Assembly: GCF_016865445.1 (NCBI RefSeq)
Contig: NZ_AP024412.1
Coordinates: 1,240,001-1,304,000 of the forward strand
Direction: 5' to 3'
DNA length: 64,000 bases
Source of the DNA: Mariniplasma anaerobium
GTDB taxonomy: Bacteria > Bacillota_I > Bacilli_A > Acholeplasmatales > Acholeplasmataceae
Positions 1-8,893 of the stretch are shown one piece after another; position 1 is the stretch's first letter; every line of letters begins with the position of its first letter. The notes under the pieces were generated by a model. It made no database searches and was not told the DNA's origin. It was given only the letters and a program-made list of their open reading frames with translations. The position numbers and the translations under genes are program-made.

Positions 1-3
1 TTA

Positions 4-1053
4 TCACTCCTTACTTTCCGGTATTAAAACTATTTTCCCACTATTTCCAGAAATCATAATCTCCATACCTTTTTCAACTTCCTTTAATGGAAGTCTGTGT
101 GTAATTATTAAATCTAAATCTAATTGATGATTCTTTATTAAAGATGTGACTTGATTCCATGTTTCAAATAAAAGTCTACCAATCACACCATACATTGTAA
201 TACCCTTGAAAATAAAATCGTTTGATAAATCAAATTCTACTAAATCTGGAGTAATGCCAAGCATTGACATCTTGCCACCAGCTTTGATATATTTAAATGA
301 ACTTTCGATAGCAGATTTATTTCCAGAGAATTCACAAACGACATCAACACCTTTGCCATTTGTTTCTTCTAAAACACGTTCGACTACATTTTCTTCTAAT
401 GGATTGATAACTACATGAGCTCCAAGTTTCTTAGCTAGTTCAATACGATACGGGTTAATTTCAATTGCTATAATTTTTTTAGATTTCATAGCTTTAGCAA
501 TATTTACACCCATTAATCCAATTGGACCACATCCAACGATAGCAACAGTTTTATCGATAATATCAAAATGAAGCATCGTATGAACTGCATTACCAAGCGG
601 TTCTTGTATAGATAAATATGCTGGATCGATATCCATGTTATTTACAATCAAATTAAATTCTGGCATTTTAATGTATTCTGCAAAACATCCATCTGTGTCA
701 ACCCCAATGATTTGAGTGTTTTCACATATATGGTATTCCCCTCGCTTACAAAACTCACATGTACCACAAACTAGATGTGTTTCTGATGAAACAATATCCC
801 CTAGTTTAACTTTAGTAACTTCATTTCCTACCTTAATCACTTGTCCAGAAAATTCGTGTCCCATAATGTTAGGTGGATTCACTCTTTTTGAACTCCATTT
901 ATCCCACTTGTATATGTGGACATCAGTTCCACAAATCGAAGTTGCAAGTACTTTAATCAAAACCTCATTGGGTTTTAGTTGCTCAGGAACAATCGCTGTT
1001 GTTACCTTACAACCCTTATCTCTTTTTTCTTTAATAATTGCAGTCATTTGCAT
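4..1053 (-). CDS. tdh: L-threonine 3-dehydrogenase
   Basis: Zinc-dependent medium-chain dehydrogenase that would oxidise L-threonine to 2-amino-3-ketobutyrate with NAD+ in the cytoplasm. The 349 residues fit the family. Catalytic-zinc ligands are visible as C41 (in CGTDVH), H66 and E67 (GHEF). Four structural-zinc cysteines stand at 96, 99, 102 and 110, and the NAD-binding GCGPIG is at 174-179. The CGTDVHIYKWD and GRLLFETW stretches are typical of Tdh rather than of general alcohol dehydrogenases. The first ATG is chosen because AAGGAG lies 10 bases upstream; the second ATG would be 16 away. A cre-like site lies in its leader. The usual partner, 2-amino-3-ketobutyrate CoA ligase, is not in the window and could lie just beyond the left edge. 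Confidence 0.9.
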   Translation of the reverse strand: MQMTAIIKEKRDKGCKVTTAIVPEQLKPNEVLIKVLATSICGTDVHIYKWDKWSSKRVNPPNIMGHEFSGQVIKVGNEVTKVKLGDIVSSETHLVCGTCEFCKRGEYHICENTQIIGVDTDGCFAEYIKMPEFNLIVNNMDIDPAYLSIQEPLGNAVHTMLHFDIIDKTVAIVGCGPIGLMGVNIAKAMKSKKIIAIEINPYRIELAKKLGAHVVINPLEENVVERVLEETNGKGVDVVCEFSGNKSAIESSFKYIKAGGKMSMLGITPDLVEFDLSNDFIFKGITMYGVIGRLLFETWNQVTSLIKNHQLDLDLIITHRLPLKEVEKGMEIMISGNSGKIVLIPESKE

Positions 1054-1082
1054 GAGTACATATCTCCTTATGTAGTTTTTAA

Positions 1083-1096
1083 TAAAAACGCTTTCA
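1083..1096 (-). promoter_or_regulatory. Candidate cre (CcpA) site upstream of tdh
   Basis: The minus strand reads TGAAAGCGTTTTTA, which agrees at most positions with the catabolite-responsive consensus TGWNANCGNTNWCA. It sits just downstream of a TATAAT hexamer (1116-1121 on the plus strand side) and upstream of the tdh ribosome site, a position where CcpA would repress. No ccpA gene is in the window, so this is a sequence match only. Confidence 0.4.
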
Positions 1097-1141
1097 TAAT
1101 TTTATTATACGCTAAAATAAGACAAATATAAACCCCCTAAT

Positions 1142-1173
1142 AAAAAAAATAAATAGTGTTTAACTATCTATTT
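1142..1173 (-). terminator. Intrinsic terminator after the Nudix gene
   Basis: On the minus strand an 11-bp stem (one G-U pair) with a 5-base loop is followed by eight T residues. It starts directly at the stop codon of the Nudix hydrolase gene and ends the M28 peptidase-Nudix transcript. Confidence 0.75.
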
Positions 1174-1704
1174 TTAAGTGTATATCCAATTTGTTAATGC
1201 AATTAATGTTTTACCATCCTTTATTTGATTATTTATCAATAAATTTTTGGCTTCTTGTTTGCTAAAAAGATATACTTCAATAAATTCATCAACATCCTTA
1301 TCAATAGGTTTTTCTACCTTATAAGCATCTTTAGCAAGAAAGATTTCAATCTTTTCATCACTGTATCCAACACATGGATATACTTGATAAAGAAATGAAA
1401 CATCTTTTGAATAATATCCAGTTTCTTCTTCAAGTTCTCTTATTGCACAATCTCTAAATGACTCATTTTTGACATCCATTTTTCCAGCTGGTATCTCAAA
1501 TATGATTTCATCTAAAGGATATCTATATTGTTTAATTAAAATAACCTTATCCTTTTTAGTAATTGCAAGCATCGCTGCACCACCAGGGTGTTTAATATAG
1601 TTACGTTTAGCAACTCTTTGATCTGGCAATCTTACATCATCTTCATAAACATCCATAAATGAGCAAGTGTATACTTTTTTTGAATTTATTTTGATTTCTT
1701 TCAT
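1174..1704 (-). CDS. Nudix hydrolase, ADP-ribose pyrophosphatase type
   Basis: Predicted cytoplasmic Nudix enzyme of 176 residues that would split ADP-ribose or a similar nucleoside diphosphate sugar. The Nudix box reads G-K-M-D-V-K-N-E then seven residues and RELEEETG. There is one residue more than the standard five between the leading Gly and the first Glu, while the catalytic RELEEETG part is intact. The preceding EIPAG is typical of the ADP-ribose pyrophosphatase (NudF) branch. Its ATG overlaps the TGA of the upstream M28 peptidase (ATGA), so the two are translationally coupled. Substrate is inferred from the family branch only. Confidence 0.85.
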   Translation of the reverse strand: MKEIKINSKKVYTCSFMDVYEDDVRLPDQRVAKRNYIKHPGGAAMLAITKKDKVILIKQYRYPLDEIIFEIPAGKMDVKNESFRDCAIRELEEETGYYSKDVSFLYQVYPCVGYSDEKIEIFLAKDAYKVEKPIDKDVDEFIEVYLFSKQEAKNLLINNQIKDGKTLIALTNWIYT

Positions 1705-2909
1705 TTTTTTATACCGACTTCTTTATCCTTATATTTAATATATGAAATAAAGATGTCTAAAGCATATACTACAACATTAAAATTAACATGTTCTAATGTA
1801 TCATCAGGAGTGTGATATGAGTTCATTCTATTATCGTTTGTCCATGGCATCCCGATTAACGTGGTTGCTTTAATTCCTTCTTTAGCAAATTCTGCTGCAT
1901 CAGTACCACCTGTTAAAAATGAAATAGGTTGTTTAAATACAAATCTACCCGCAACTTCAGATACTTCTAATAACTCATCTATAAAATCTTCATCGTACTT
2001 AACAAAATCATTTAAATCACTAGTTAAAAAGAATAACTCTTTTTCATCATATAGACAATCAGAATTCAAAAGATAAGTAGGTATTTCTTTTAATTGTTCT
2101 TTATGCTTTTTAACATAAGCTCTAGCACCTCTTAAACCCTCTTCTTCGGCATCAAAGCTTAACATGATAACTCTTGTATGGTTTAGATGTTCAACTTCCT
2201 TAAAATGCTTTCCTACCATCATCGCAACCATTGATGCAACTAAGTTATCTCCAGCACCTGGTGTACCTTTTTTAGAAGCAAAAAACCACATTTGACCAAC
2301 TAAAAGAAAAGTGAACGTAAAAAATATACTCAAATATAGATTAAATGCTTCTAATTGAGAAAATATCAAAATTAATAAGTTTACTACTACCATGATGATA
2401 ATCAAAGCAATCGATCCTGTCACACGAAAACTATAGAGTTTAGGTTGATGTGTTAAAAAATTGAAGATTCTTGCACTATCATGATGTCCACTAACGATAA
2501 TTTGTTGTTTGACTTCTTTTTTAGGTTCAATGATACCTATAACATTACTTGCTTTTCTTTTTGGATAAAACATATCTAATAATGGTTTATATAAGAAAAA
2601 CTGTAATACTAAAATAACTAAACTTAAAACTAATAATATCACCGATATAAAAGCTAGATTTAGCCACATAAATATAATTGCTAGTGCATAATTAAAAACT
2701 AAAATTTTAATCCAACCTAAAAAAGCCCCTTGATGTATATAAAAATCTTCTTTTTCTGATTGATCACTTATCTTTTTAAAAGAATCCAATATGTGATCTG
2801 CTGTATCCAATGATGCTTGATCTCCAGCAAGTCTTGGACCAAATTTGTCAATAATTTTTTGTGTCTCTTCATATACTTGTTCAGTATAGTCTTTTAAATA
2901 TTTTTTCAT
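1701..2909 (-). CDS. M28-family zinc metallopeptidase with membrane segments
   Basis: Putative membrane-bound aminopeptidase of 402 residues. Metal-site motifs of family M28 are in order: SGHHDSA (H143, D144), GAGDN (D221), DAEEEG with the catalytic Glu and a metal Glu at 255-256, NSD near 284, and YHTPDD (H366). The N-terminal part is interrupted by hydrophobic blocks at about 63-85, 86-110, 165-190 and 191-215. This makes a membrane-inserted variant in which the second pair of helices splits the catalytic domain after the HHD motif. It forms a two-gene operon with the Nudix gene (4-base overlap). There is no signal peptide; the side of the membrane that carries the active site cannot be told from sequence. 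Confidence 0.85.
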   Translation of the reverse strand: MKKYLKDYTEQVYEETQKIIDKFGPRLAGDQASLDTADHILDSFKKISDQSEKEDFYIHQGAFLGWIKILVFNYALAIIFMWLNLAFISVILLVLSLVILVLQFFLYKPLLDMFYPKRKASNVIGIIEPKKEVKQQIIVSGHHDSARIFNFLTHQPKLYSFRVTGSIALIIIMVVVNLLILIFSQLEAFNLYLSIFFTFTFLLVGQMWFFASKKGTPGAGDNLVASMVAMMVGKHFKEVEHLNHTRVIMLSFDAEEEGLRGARAYVKKHKEQLKEIPTYLLNSDCLYDEKELFFLTSDLNDFVKYDEDFIDELLEVSEVAGRFVFKQPISFLTGGTDAAEFAKEGIKATTLIGMPWTNDNRMNSYHTPDDTLEHVNFNVVVYALDIFISYIKYKDKEVGIKK

Positions 2910-3031
2910 TTGCTCACCACTTTTTATTGTTTTATTATATTATAACATGTAATTTATGATTAAAAAGTGCTGAAATAAGATAATATTAATAAATACTTAA
3001 TTATTTTCATCTATGATTGATGATTAAAATA

Positions 3032-3040
3032 TGTTAGAAT
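3032..3040 (+). promoter_or_regulatory. Extended -10 promoter of the GGDEF gene
   Basis: TGTTAGAAT is an extended -10 (TG-n-TAGAAT) 18 bases before the ATG, with no good -35. AAGGTG at 3047-3052 serves as ribosome site, so the leader would be very short. Confidence 0.4.
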
Positions 3041-3057
3041 ACTCCTAAGGTGAATTT

Positions 3058-3975
3058 ATGAATAAAAAGATTGTAGCCGAGCTAAAACACAAATATAATA
3101 TTGATTTCTTTAACGATATGCTTTTGCAAAAAAGAGAGCATATTAGTTTTTACTTTGCCTTAGACATAAGTCCTATGAAGTTTAATATATTATATGGAGA
3201 TGTGACTAAAATAGGTTTTAAAGATCAACCTGCATTATATTCTCACGATATTATACCTAATATTTATTTAAATAATGCTTTAGCAGAAGTTGAAGGCAAA
3301 CAAACGTTTTTACATGATCTTGTTTCTAAAGTTAAATCCATTCAAGATGAATTATATTTTTATATACCACTTAAACACGATAATAATGTCATATGGTTAT
3401 ATATCGGTCTTCATAGAGTTAAAAACTCTACTGACAAACTAGTTTTTGGTCAAGTTTTGCGTATATATCATGATACACCAGATGAAATCACTTACTATAA
3501 AAAAACATATCAAGACCCTTTGACCAGACTTTTTACTAGAGAAACTCTTAAAAAACATCTTGATATGCTCAATAATCAATCAAACTCATATGGTGTTTAT
3601 TTTGATATAGATGGTTTTAAAGAAATCAATGATAGATTAGGGCATCAAGAAGGTGACCAGTTTTTAAAAGATCTAGCAGACTATTTCATATCAAACTGGG
3701 AACAAAATGTAATATACTACCGATTAGGTGGTGATGAATTTTTTATATATGTTTATAATCATACAAGAGATGAAATCATTAAGCGTGCTGAAAAACTTAT
3801 TTATGATATCGAAAACCTAAATGATAAGACAAAAAAAATTGGTGTAAGTGCTTCTGTAGGTATTGTTAAAGTTACAGGAGATAATAGAAATTATCACAGT
3901 TTATTAGATCAAGGTGATCAATTCATGTATCAATCAAAAAGAAAAGGCAAAGGCCACATTACAATAAGTGATTAA
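3058..3975 (+). CDS. GGDEF-domain diguanylate cyclase
   Basis: Predicted cytoplasmic diguanylate cyclase of 305 residues that would make cyclic di-GMP from two GTP. The C-terminal half (about 150-305) is a GGDEF domain with the exact GGDEF signature at 224-228, the upstream metal-binding DIDGFKEIND stretch and the closing VSASVGIV. No RxxD inhibitory site precedes the signature, so product feedback by the classic I-site is not expected. The first 150 residues have no recognisable domain and no membrane helices and may be a sensor (PAS-like fold possible, not shown). It stands alone between a divergent promoter region and a bidirectional terminator. No EAL, HD-GYP or PilZ gene is in the window. 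Confidence 0.88.
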   Translation: MNKKIVAELKHKYNIDFFNDMLLQKREHISFYFALDISPMKFNILYGDVTKIGFKDQPALYSHDIIPNIYLNNALAEVEGKQTFLHDLVSKVKSIQDELYFYIPLKHDNNVIWLYIGLHRVKNSTDKLVFGQVLRIYHDTPDEITYYKKTYQDPLTRLFTRETLKKHLDMLNNQSNSYGVYFDIDGFKEINDRLGHQEGDQFLKDLADYFISNWEQNVIYYRLGGDEFFIYVYNHTRDEIIKRAEKLIYDIENLNDKTKKIGVSASVGIVKVTGDNRNYHSLLDQGDQFMYQSKRKGKGHITISD

Positions 3976-3977
3976 AA

Positions 3978-4010
3978 AAAAAAGGAATTCCGCAGAATTC
4001 CTTTTTTTTT
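3978..4010. terminator. Bidirectional terminator between GGDEF and P5C dehydrogenase genes
   Basis: Thirteen-base perfect stem around a four-base CGCA loop (A6-GGAATTC / GAATTCC-T6) followed by T-rich sequence on both strands. It closes the plus-strand GGDEF gene and the convergent minus-strand proline operon. Confidence 0.85.
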
Positions 4011-4025
4011 GCTTTATTTAAATGG

Positions 4026-5582
4026 TTATAAAGTTTCAGAGATTGTTTTACCTTGCATATGTAAACTCAAATAATCTGGCCCACCTGCTTTAGAATCAGT
4101 TCCACTTAAATTAAATCCTCCAAATGGTTGATATCCTACGATTGCTCCAGTACATTTTCTATTTAGATATAGATTACCTACATGAAATTCTTGTCTAGCT
4201 TGTTCTAGATGCATACGATTGTTTGATATAACTGCACCAGTTAATCCATATTCTGTATTATTTGCTATCTTTAATGCATCTTCAAAGTCTTTAGCCTTGC
4301 ATATAGCTAGAACTGGTCCAAAGATTTCTTCTTGCATTAGTCTTGAATCTGGTTTTAAATCTGCAAATATAGTTGGTTGGATGAAATAACCTTTTTCATC
4401 ATTTGCTTCAGCACCAATTAAAAGTCTTCCTTCTTTTTGACCTATTTCAAAATAACTGGTAATCTTCTTAAATGCTAAATGATCATTTACTGGACCCATA
4501 AAGTGTTCTTGTTTCTCTGGATTACCTACTTTTATTTGTCTAGTTAATCTAACGACTTTATCAAGTACTTGATCATAAACATCATCTACAATGATTGCTC
4601 TTGAACATGCACTACATTTTTGACCACTAAATCCAAATGCTGATTTAACGATAGATTCAGCTGCTAAATCTAGGTTTGCATCACTATCTACAACAATAGC
4701 ATCTTTACCACCCATTTCCGCAATCACACGTTTTAACCAAATTTGACCTTCTTGTAATTTTGCTGCTTTTTCGTAAATACCAACACCTACATCTTTACTA
4801 CCTGTAAATGAAATAAATCTTGTTTTTGGATGTTTGACTAAATACTCACCAATTTCACTACCTTTACCAGGAAGGAAATTAACAACACCATTAGGAAGCC
4901 CTGCTTCTTCTAATACTTCAATAAACTTATAACCAATAACTTGTGTAGTACTTGCTGGTTTTAAGATTACAGTATTACCTGATACCACTGCAGCACTTGT
5001 CATACCCACTAATATCGCTAATGGGAAATTCCATGGGGGTATAACGACACCTACACCAAGAGGGATATATTTATACTCATTTCTTTCTAAATTTCTTCTA
5101 CTTAAAATCTTATCATCTATTTTTAACATATCAAGCATTTGTCTACCATAATACTCTAAAAAATCGATAGCTTCTGCAACGTCTGCGTCAGCTTCAGGCC
5201 ATGGTTTACCAGCTTCTTTTGTCATTAAAGCAGAAAATTCAAATTTTCTCTTTCTCAAGATTGCTGCTGACTTAAATAAAACATCTGCTCTAAGTTTAGG
5301 GTCAACTTTCTTCCATGTTTCAAAAGCTTCTAAAGCAGCTTTCATTGCTAAATCTGCTTCTTTAATAGATGCTTGAGAGATTGTTCCTACTATTTCTTGA
5401 TGATTAGAAGGATTAATAGAGTTTAAAGTTTTATCTGTTTTAACTCTTTTACCATCAATAACTAAATCGTAAGATTCACCAAGATAAGTATAGACTGTTC
5501 TAATCCCATCTTCATATTTTTTTACATTAGCATCTGAAGTGAAATCTGTTAGTGGTTCTGTTTTGTAACTGTACATTGACAT
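4026..5582 (-). CDS. rocA: 1-pyrroline-5-carboxylate dehydrogenase
   Basis: NAD(P)-dependent aldehyde dehydrogenase of 518 residues, close to the usual length of Bacillus RocA. It oxidises glutamate-semialdehyde/P5C to glutamate, the second step of proline breakdown. The fold signatures are present: PPWNFP near the cofactor pocket, [15 protein letters not shown] with the general-base Glu, and [10 protein letters not shown] with the catalytic Cys. The [10 protein letters not shown] context is typical of P5C dehydrogenase. It is the last gene of the eight-gene operon, 17 bases after the FAD dehydrogenase. This placement is the strongest reason to read the upstream enzyme as a proline or hydroxyproline dehydrogenase. 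Confidence 0.92.
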   Translation of the reverse strand: MSMYSYKTEPLTDFTSDANVKKYEDGIRTVYTYLGESYDLVIDGKRVKTDKTLNSINPSNHQEIVGTISQASIKEADLAMKAALEAFETWKKVDPKLRADVLFKSAAILRKRKFEFSALMTKEAGKPWPEADADVAEAIDFLEYYGRQMLDMLKIDDKILSRRNLERNEYKYIPLGVGVVIPPWNFPLAILVGMTSAAVVSGNTVILKPASTTQVIGYKFIEVLEEAGLPNGVVNFLPGKGSEIGEYLVKHPKTRFISFTGSKDVGVGIYEKAAKLQEGQIWLKRVIAEMGGKDAIVVDSDANLDLAAESIVKSAFGFSGQKCSACSRAIIVDDVYDQVLDKVVRLTRQIKVGNPEKQEHFMGPVNDHLAFKKITSYFEIGQKEGRLLIGAEANDEKGYFIQPTIFADLKPDSRLMQEEIFGPVLAICKAKDFEDALKIANNTEYGLTGAVISNNRMHLEQARQEFHVGNLYLNRKCTGAIVGYQPFGGFNLSGTDSKAGGPDYLSLHMQGKTISETL

Positions 5583-5599
5583 AATATTTTCTCCTTTTT

Positions 5600-6745
5600 T
5601 TATACAACTGATTTTTCTATATTTATTTTTTTATCATTTAAAAATCTTTTGATTGATAAAGTTTCGATATTTAATACTGGCTTTTGGCCTAAAACTAATT
5701 CTGATATTAAAAGTCCAGTCATTGGGGCAAGCATAAATCCATGTCCAGAAAATCCACAAGCCATATAAAAATTATCTAATTCTATTGACTTAGATATAAT
5801 AGGTTGATGATCTTTTGACATATTATAAGATCCTCCCCATTGTCTAACTATATTCAGTTTACCAATTTTAGGCATGATATCACAAACTGTTTGACTCATT
5901 TCATCTAAAAATTCCCAAGAACTTGACATATCATGACTAGGTAAAGCATTAAAATTAGATCGTCCAATCAAAAATGCACCATGAGGAACTTGCTGACAAT
6001 AAATATTTTTAGAAAAACTCATCACCATAGGACCTTGCATAGGCTCTACTGGTTCAGTGGCTAGAATTTCATGATTTTCTGAAAATACTGGAATATCTAT
6101 ATCCGCCATTTTTCCTATTTCAGATGCATACCCACCAGCTGCATTAATGCATACCGATACATCATAAATTTCTTTATCTGTAATAACTTTATTAACTTTA
6201 TGATCATTAACTTCTAAATCTTTAACTTCTTCAAAAAAATGAAATTCAACACCTAATCTCAAACATGCTTTATAAAACGCTTCAGTCATTTTAAATGGAT
6301 TTAAATGACCATCTGTCTTGCAAAATGTAGCACTTAAAAATGAATCCGGATTTAAATGAGGCACGATTTCTAATGCTTCTTTTCTATTTACTACTTTTGA
6401 TGGAATACCCAATCTGTTTTGAAGAATAACATTTTTTTTAAATTGATTTTCTTCTTCAATGGTTGTAGCAAGAATTAAATACCCTTCTTGTTTAAGCTCA
6501 ACGTCATCATCATAGTCTAAAATTTCATTTGCCTTTTCAAAAAATTCCATACTCATTTTTGCTAAAAGACAATTCATTTTGGTCTGCCATTGTTGTCTAA
6601 CACCTGCACCACATCGACCTGTTGCACCATTTGTAAAATATCCTTTATCAATGACTAATATATCTTTAACTCCTTGAATCGCTAAATGATATGCAATACT
6701 CATACCACTTATACCAGCTCCAATGATACATATATTCTTTTTCAT
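5600..6745 (-). CDS. FAD-dependent amino-acid dehydrogenase, catalytic (beta) subunit, proline dehydrogenase-like
   Basis: DAO-superfamily flavoprotein of 381 residues, the length of the PDH-beta subunit of archaeal dye-linked L-proline dehydrogenase. The N-terminal [13 protein letters not shown] is the dinucleotide-binding loop for FAD. The [11 protein letters not shown] stretch near 43-53 resembles the RCGTGIRQQF-type motif of PDH-beta, and the [11 protein letters not shown] motif closes the FAD site. It would oxidise a secondary amino acid and pass electrons to the neighbouring iron-sulfur and FAD subunits. The start overlaps the BFD-like gene by 4 bases (ATGA). Sarcosine or D-hydroxyproline are alternative substrates; adjacency to P5C dehydrogenase favours proline. 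Confidence 0.8.
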   Translation of the reverse strand: MKKNICIIGAGISGMSIAYHLAIQGVKDILVIDKGYFTNGATGRCGAGVRQQWQTKMNCLLAKMSMEFFEKANEILDYDDDVELKQEGYLILATTIEEENQFKKNVILQNRLGIPSKVVNRKEALEIVPHLNPDSFLSATFCKTDGHLNPFKMTEAFYKACLRLGVEFHFFEEVKDLEVNDHKVNKVITDKEIYDVSVCINAAGGYASEIGKMADIDIPVFSENHEILATEPVEPMQGPMVMSFSKNIYCQQVPHGAFLIGRSNFNALPSHDMSSSWEFLDEMSQTVCDIMPKIGKLNIVRQWGGSYNMSKDHQPIISKSIELDNFYMACGFSGHGFMLAPMTGLLISELVLGQKPVLNIETLSIKRFLNDKKINIEKSVV

Positions 6746-7017
6746 TTCTTTATCTCCTTATTAATCTTTTCTAAAGAGATACCTTGAATCATTGGTCTCG
6801 AGTGATGTGTTTTTACATTTTCAATTTTTTTATCTAAATATTTAGCTAATTCTTTTTGAATAAGTATACCACAAGTATTGGCTTGACAAGGCCCCATCCC
6901 AATTCTAAGGAGTCTTTTTAAATCTTCAAATGTTTCATAACCTTCATCAATTTTTTTATGTAAATCCTCTAAAGTAACATCTTCACATCTGCACATGATA
7001 ATATCTTTTTTTTCCAT
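6742..7017 (-). CDS. BFD-like [2Fe-2S] subunit
   Basis: Small 91-residue electron-transfer protein. The four cluster ligands of the BFD-like (Fer2_BFD) fold are C9, C11, C44 and C49, in the arrangement C-x-C...C-x4-C (CRCEDVT and GMGPCQANTCG). In larger homologues (sarcosine oxidase alpha, HcnB, proline dehydrogenase alpha) this domain is fused to the FAD subunit; here it is free-standing. It lies between the 4Fe-4S and catalytic subunit genes, 2 bases and 4 bases of overlap away respectively, so a fixed stoichiometry within one complex is likely. Confidence 0.82.
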   Translation of the reverse strand: MEKKDIIMCRCEDVTLEDLHKKIDEGYETFEDLKRLLRIGMGPCQANTCGILIQKELAKYLDKKIENVKTHHSRPMIQGISLEKINKEIKK

Positions 7018-7019
7018 AT

Positions 7020-7493
7020 TTATATCCTCACTGTGATGAATTCATGTAAAAATTCTACAGGTACACTGACTTCAATTAAGGCTGTTTGATCTTGGTTTTT
7101 ATTCATTTTAACTTTTAAAACTTCACATTTACAAATCTCTTCTCCTGATCTATTCATACCTTTAAGAATATCTCCGACTTTTGGTTTAGGATTGAGTTCA
7201 TAGGCTATTTTAAAAATCGCTTTATTATTTTTTATCTGTGCAACCATAATTGCAAGGCCTGGACAACTTGTCACACATATCCCACAACCAGTACATAAAT
7301 CTACATCTAATACAGGAACATCATTTATGTTTTGACCAATATATATTGCATCAAATGGACAACTTGTACTACAAGGATTACACGGGATTTCTTCATAACA
7401 TTCGATGATTGCTTTAGGTTTAAAGAGCGTTTTTTCATCAAAAAATTTAGATAAAATTAAATCTTTTGTGGGTACTCCAGTTTTATCTAGCAT
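7020..7493 (-). CDS. Dicluster [4Fe-4S] ferredoxin-like subunit
   Basis: A 157-residue protein with two tetranuclear cluster motifs: an unusual C-x5-C-x2-C-x3-CP near 32-43 and a standard C-x2-C-x2-C-x3-CP (CTGCGICVTSCP) around 82-92. The remaining C-terminal 65 residues have no recognised domain. It would wire electrons from the amino-acid dehydrogenase to the FAD/NAD subunit or to ferredoxin. Its start overlaps the end of the upstream FAD subunit gene by 11 bases, so the genes are tightly coupled. Confidence 0.8.
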   Translation of the reverse strand: MLDKTGVPTKDLILSKFFDEKTLFKPKAIIECYEEIPCNPCSTSCPFDAIYIGQNINDVPVLDVDLCTGCGICVTSCPGLAIMVAQIKNNKAIFKIAYELNPKPKVGDILKGMNRSGEEICKCEVLKVKMNKNQDQTALIEVSVPVEFLHEFITVRI

Positions 7494-8577
7494 CTGTCAT
7501 CAGCTCCTTCATTTTATCTAAACCTTTGCGTGTTTTTACACCAAAAGGTCCACCTCTTAATATAGTTAGCTCATTTTCATAGCCTTCAACTTTTTGTTCA
7601 TATGATGGATGTTTTTGATCCAAATAGCTAGAAACATATAGTCCTGTTAAATAACCTTCCATCATTGCTGAAGAAGCTTCTTCTATACCTATATTGTCTC
7701 CACATGAAAAAATACCATCAACACTTGTCATATGTTTTTCATTTACTAAAGGAATCATTCCACCTAATTCAGCAATATAAGCAGTTTTTGCCCCAACCAT
7801 ATCTAATATTTGATAACCAGGTGCGAGACCTATAGAGATGCATATAGCATCAGTTTTTATAATTTCTGAAGTATCTATGATTTCTTGAAATTTTTCGTCT
7901 AATGAAATAATTTCACATCCTTGGACTGATCCATTACCAATTGCTCTTTTTATCGTCTTATTTGTATATATTGGAACACCTAATCTTCTTAATTTAGAGG
8001 CATGAACTTTATAACCACCAATTTTAGATGATGCTTCAATAACAGCTTTAACTTTTACACCCGCTTGGATAAGTTGATAACTTACAATAAGTCCAATATT
8101 ACCTGAACCAATCATTACAACTTCTTTTGCTGGTAATACCCCAAATTGATTCATTAATGTTTGGACAGCTCCAGCTCCATAAATACCAGGAAGATCATTA
8201 TTTTCAAAAGCTAAGAACTTTTCACTTGCACCAGTTGCAACGATTACTGCTTTACTTTTGATTTTTATATAAGTATCATTATGTAAAATGGTCGCAACTT
8301 TATCTTGATATAAACCTAATAAAGACGCTTGATTATAAACTATTAGATTAGGATGATTGATAACTTTATCTATTAAGATTTTTGCAATATCAAAACCTCT
8401 AGTTTTCGCATATTGCTGTTTTGATCCAAAAAACTTATGTGTTTGTTTAACGAGTTGTCCACCTAACGATAACCCTCTATCAACGATAACCACTTTTAAA
8501 TTGCTCTCAAGCAGCATATTTGCAGCACAAAGTCCTGAAGGTCCTCCACCAATGATTAAAACATCTGTATAAATCAT
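7483..8577 (-). CDS. FAD/NAD(P)-binding (alpha-type) subunit of the amino-acid dehydrogenase
   Basis: Two-dinucleotide-binding-domain flavoprotein of 364 residues. The GGGPSGLCAA loop (10-19) binds FAD and the GSGNIG loop near 157-162 binds NAD(P). The ending SCGDNIGIEEASSAMMEG is characteristic of the HcnB / sarcosine oxidase alpha / proline dehydrogenase alpha family. This subunit would take electrons from the beta subunit through the iron-sulfur proteins and reduce NAD(P)+ or another carrier. It overlaps the preceding 2Fe-2S gene by 4 bases (ATGA). Confidence 0.82.
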   Translation of the reverse strand: MIYTDVLIIGGGPSGLCAANMLLESNLKVVIVDRGLSLGGQLVKQTHKFFGSKQQYAKTRGFDIAKILIDKVINHPNLIVYNQASLLGLYQDKVATILHNDTYIKIKSKAVIVATGASEKFLAFENNDLPGIYGAGAVQTLMNQFGVLPAKEVVMIGSGNIGLIVSYQLIQAGVKVKAVIEASSKIGGYKVHASKLRRLGVPIYTNKTIKRAIGNGSVQGCEIISLDEKFQEIIDTSEIIKTDAICISIGLAPGYQILDMVGAKTAYIAELGGMIPLVNEKHMTSVDGIFSCGDNIGIEEASSAMMEGYLTGLYVSSYLDQKHPSYEQKVEGYENELTILRGGPFGVKTRKGLDKMKELMTDAR

Positions 8578-8879
8578 TTATAGACCCCCTTATCAGCTTG
8601 TCTTTCAATAACCATGCCAGCCTTAAGTTTTGTCATACAAGTTTTTACATTAGGTTTTCCATCAACAATCATCTTGCATGATGAACAATTCCCTATTGCA
8701 CAGTAAAAGCCTCTAGGTCTTTTTAGTTTAATGCTTAAACTAAAAACATTGATTCCTAGATTAACTAATGCAGAAGCGATGGTATCTCCCATTTTACCAA
8801 CAACTTTTTTGCCTTCAAAAATAAATTCAATGTCTTCTTGTTCCTCAAATCTTAAAATCGGATGTGAATCTATGCGCAT
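8574..8879 (-). CDS. HcnA-like [2Fe-2S] subunit
   Basis: A 101-residue protein with a plant-type [2Fe-2S] fold as in HcnA and the N-terminal domain of sarcosine oxidase alpha (Fer2_4 family). Ligands are C60, C65, C68 and C81, as C-x4-C-x2-C-x12-C (YCAIGNCSSCKM...KTC). It is the first subunit of the modular dehydrogenase after the NfnAB-like pair, which starts 14 bases upstream. It completes a set that is fused in larger enzymes but split into five polypeptides here. Confidence 0.82.
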   Translation of the reverse strand: MRIDSHPILRFEEQEDIEFIFEGKKVVGKMGDTIASALVNLGINVFSLSIKLKRPRGFYCAIGNCSSCKMIVDGKPNVKTCMTKLKAGMVIERQADKGVYK

Positions 8880-8893
8880 ATCTATGCCCTCTT

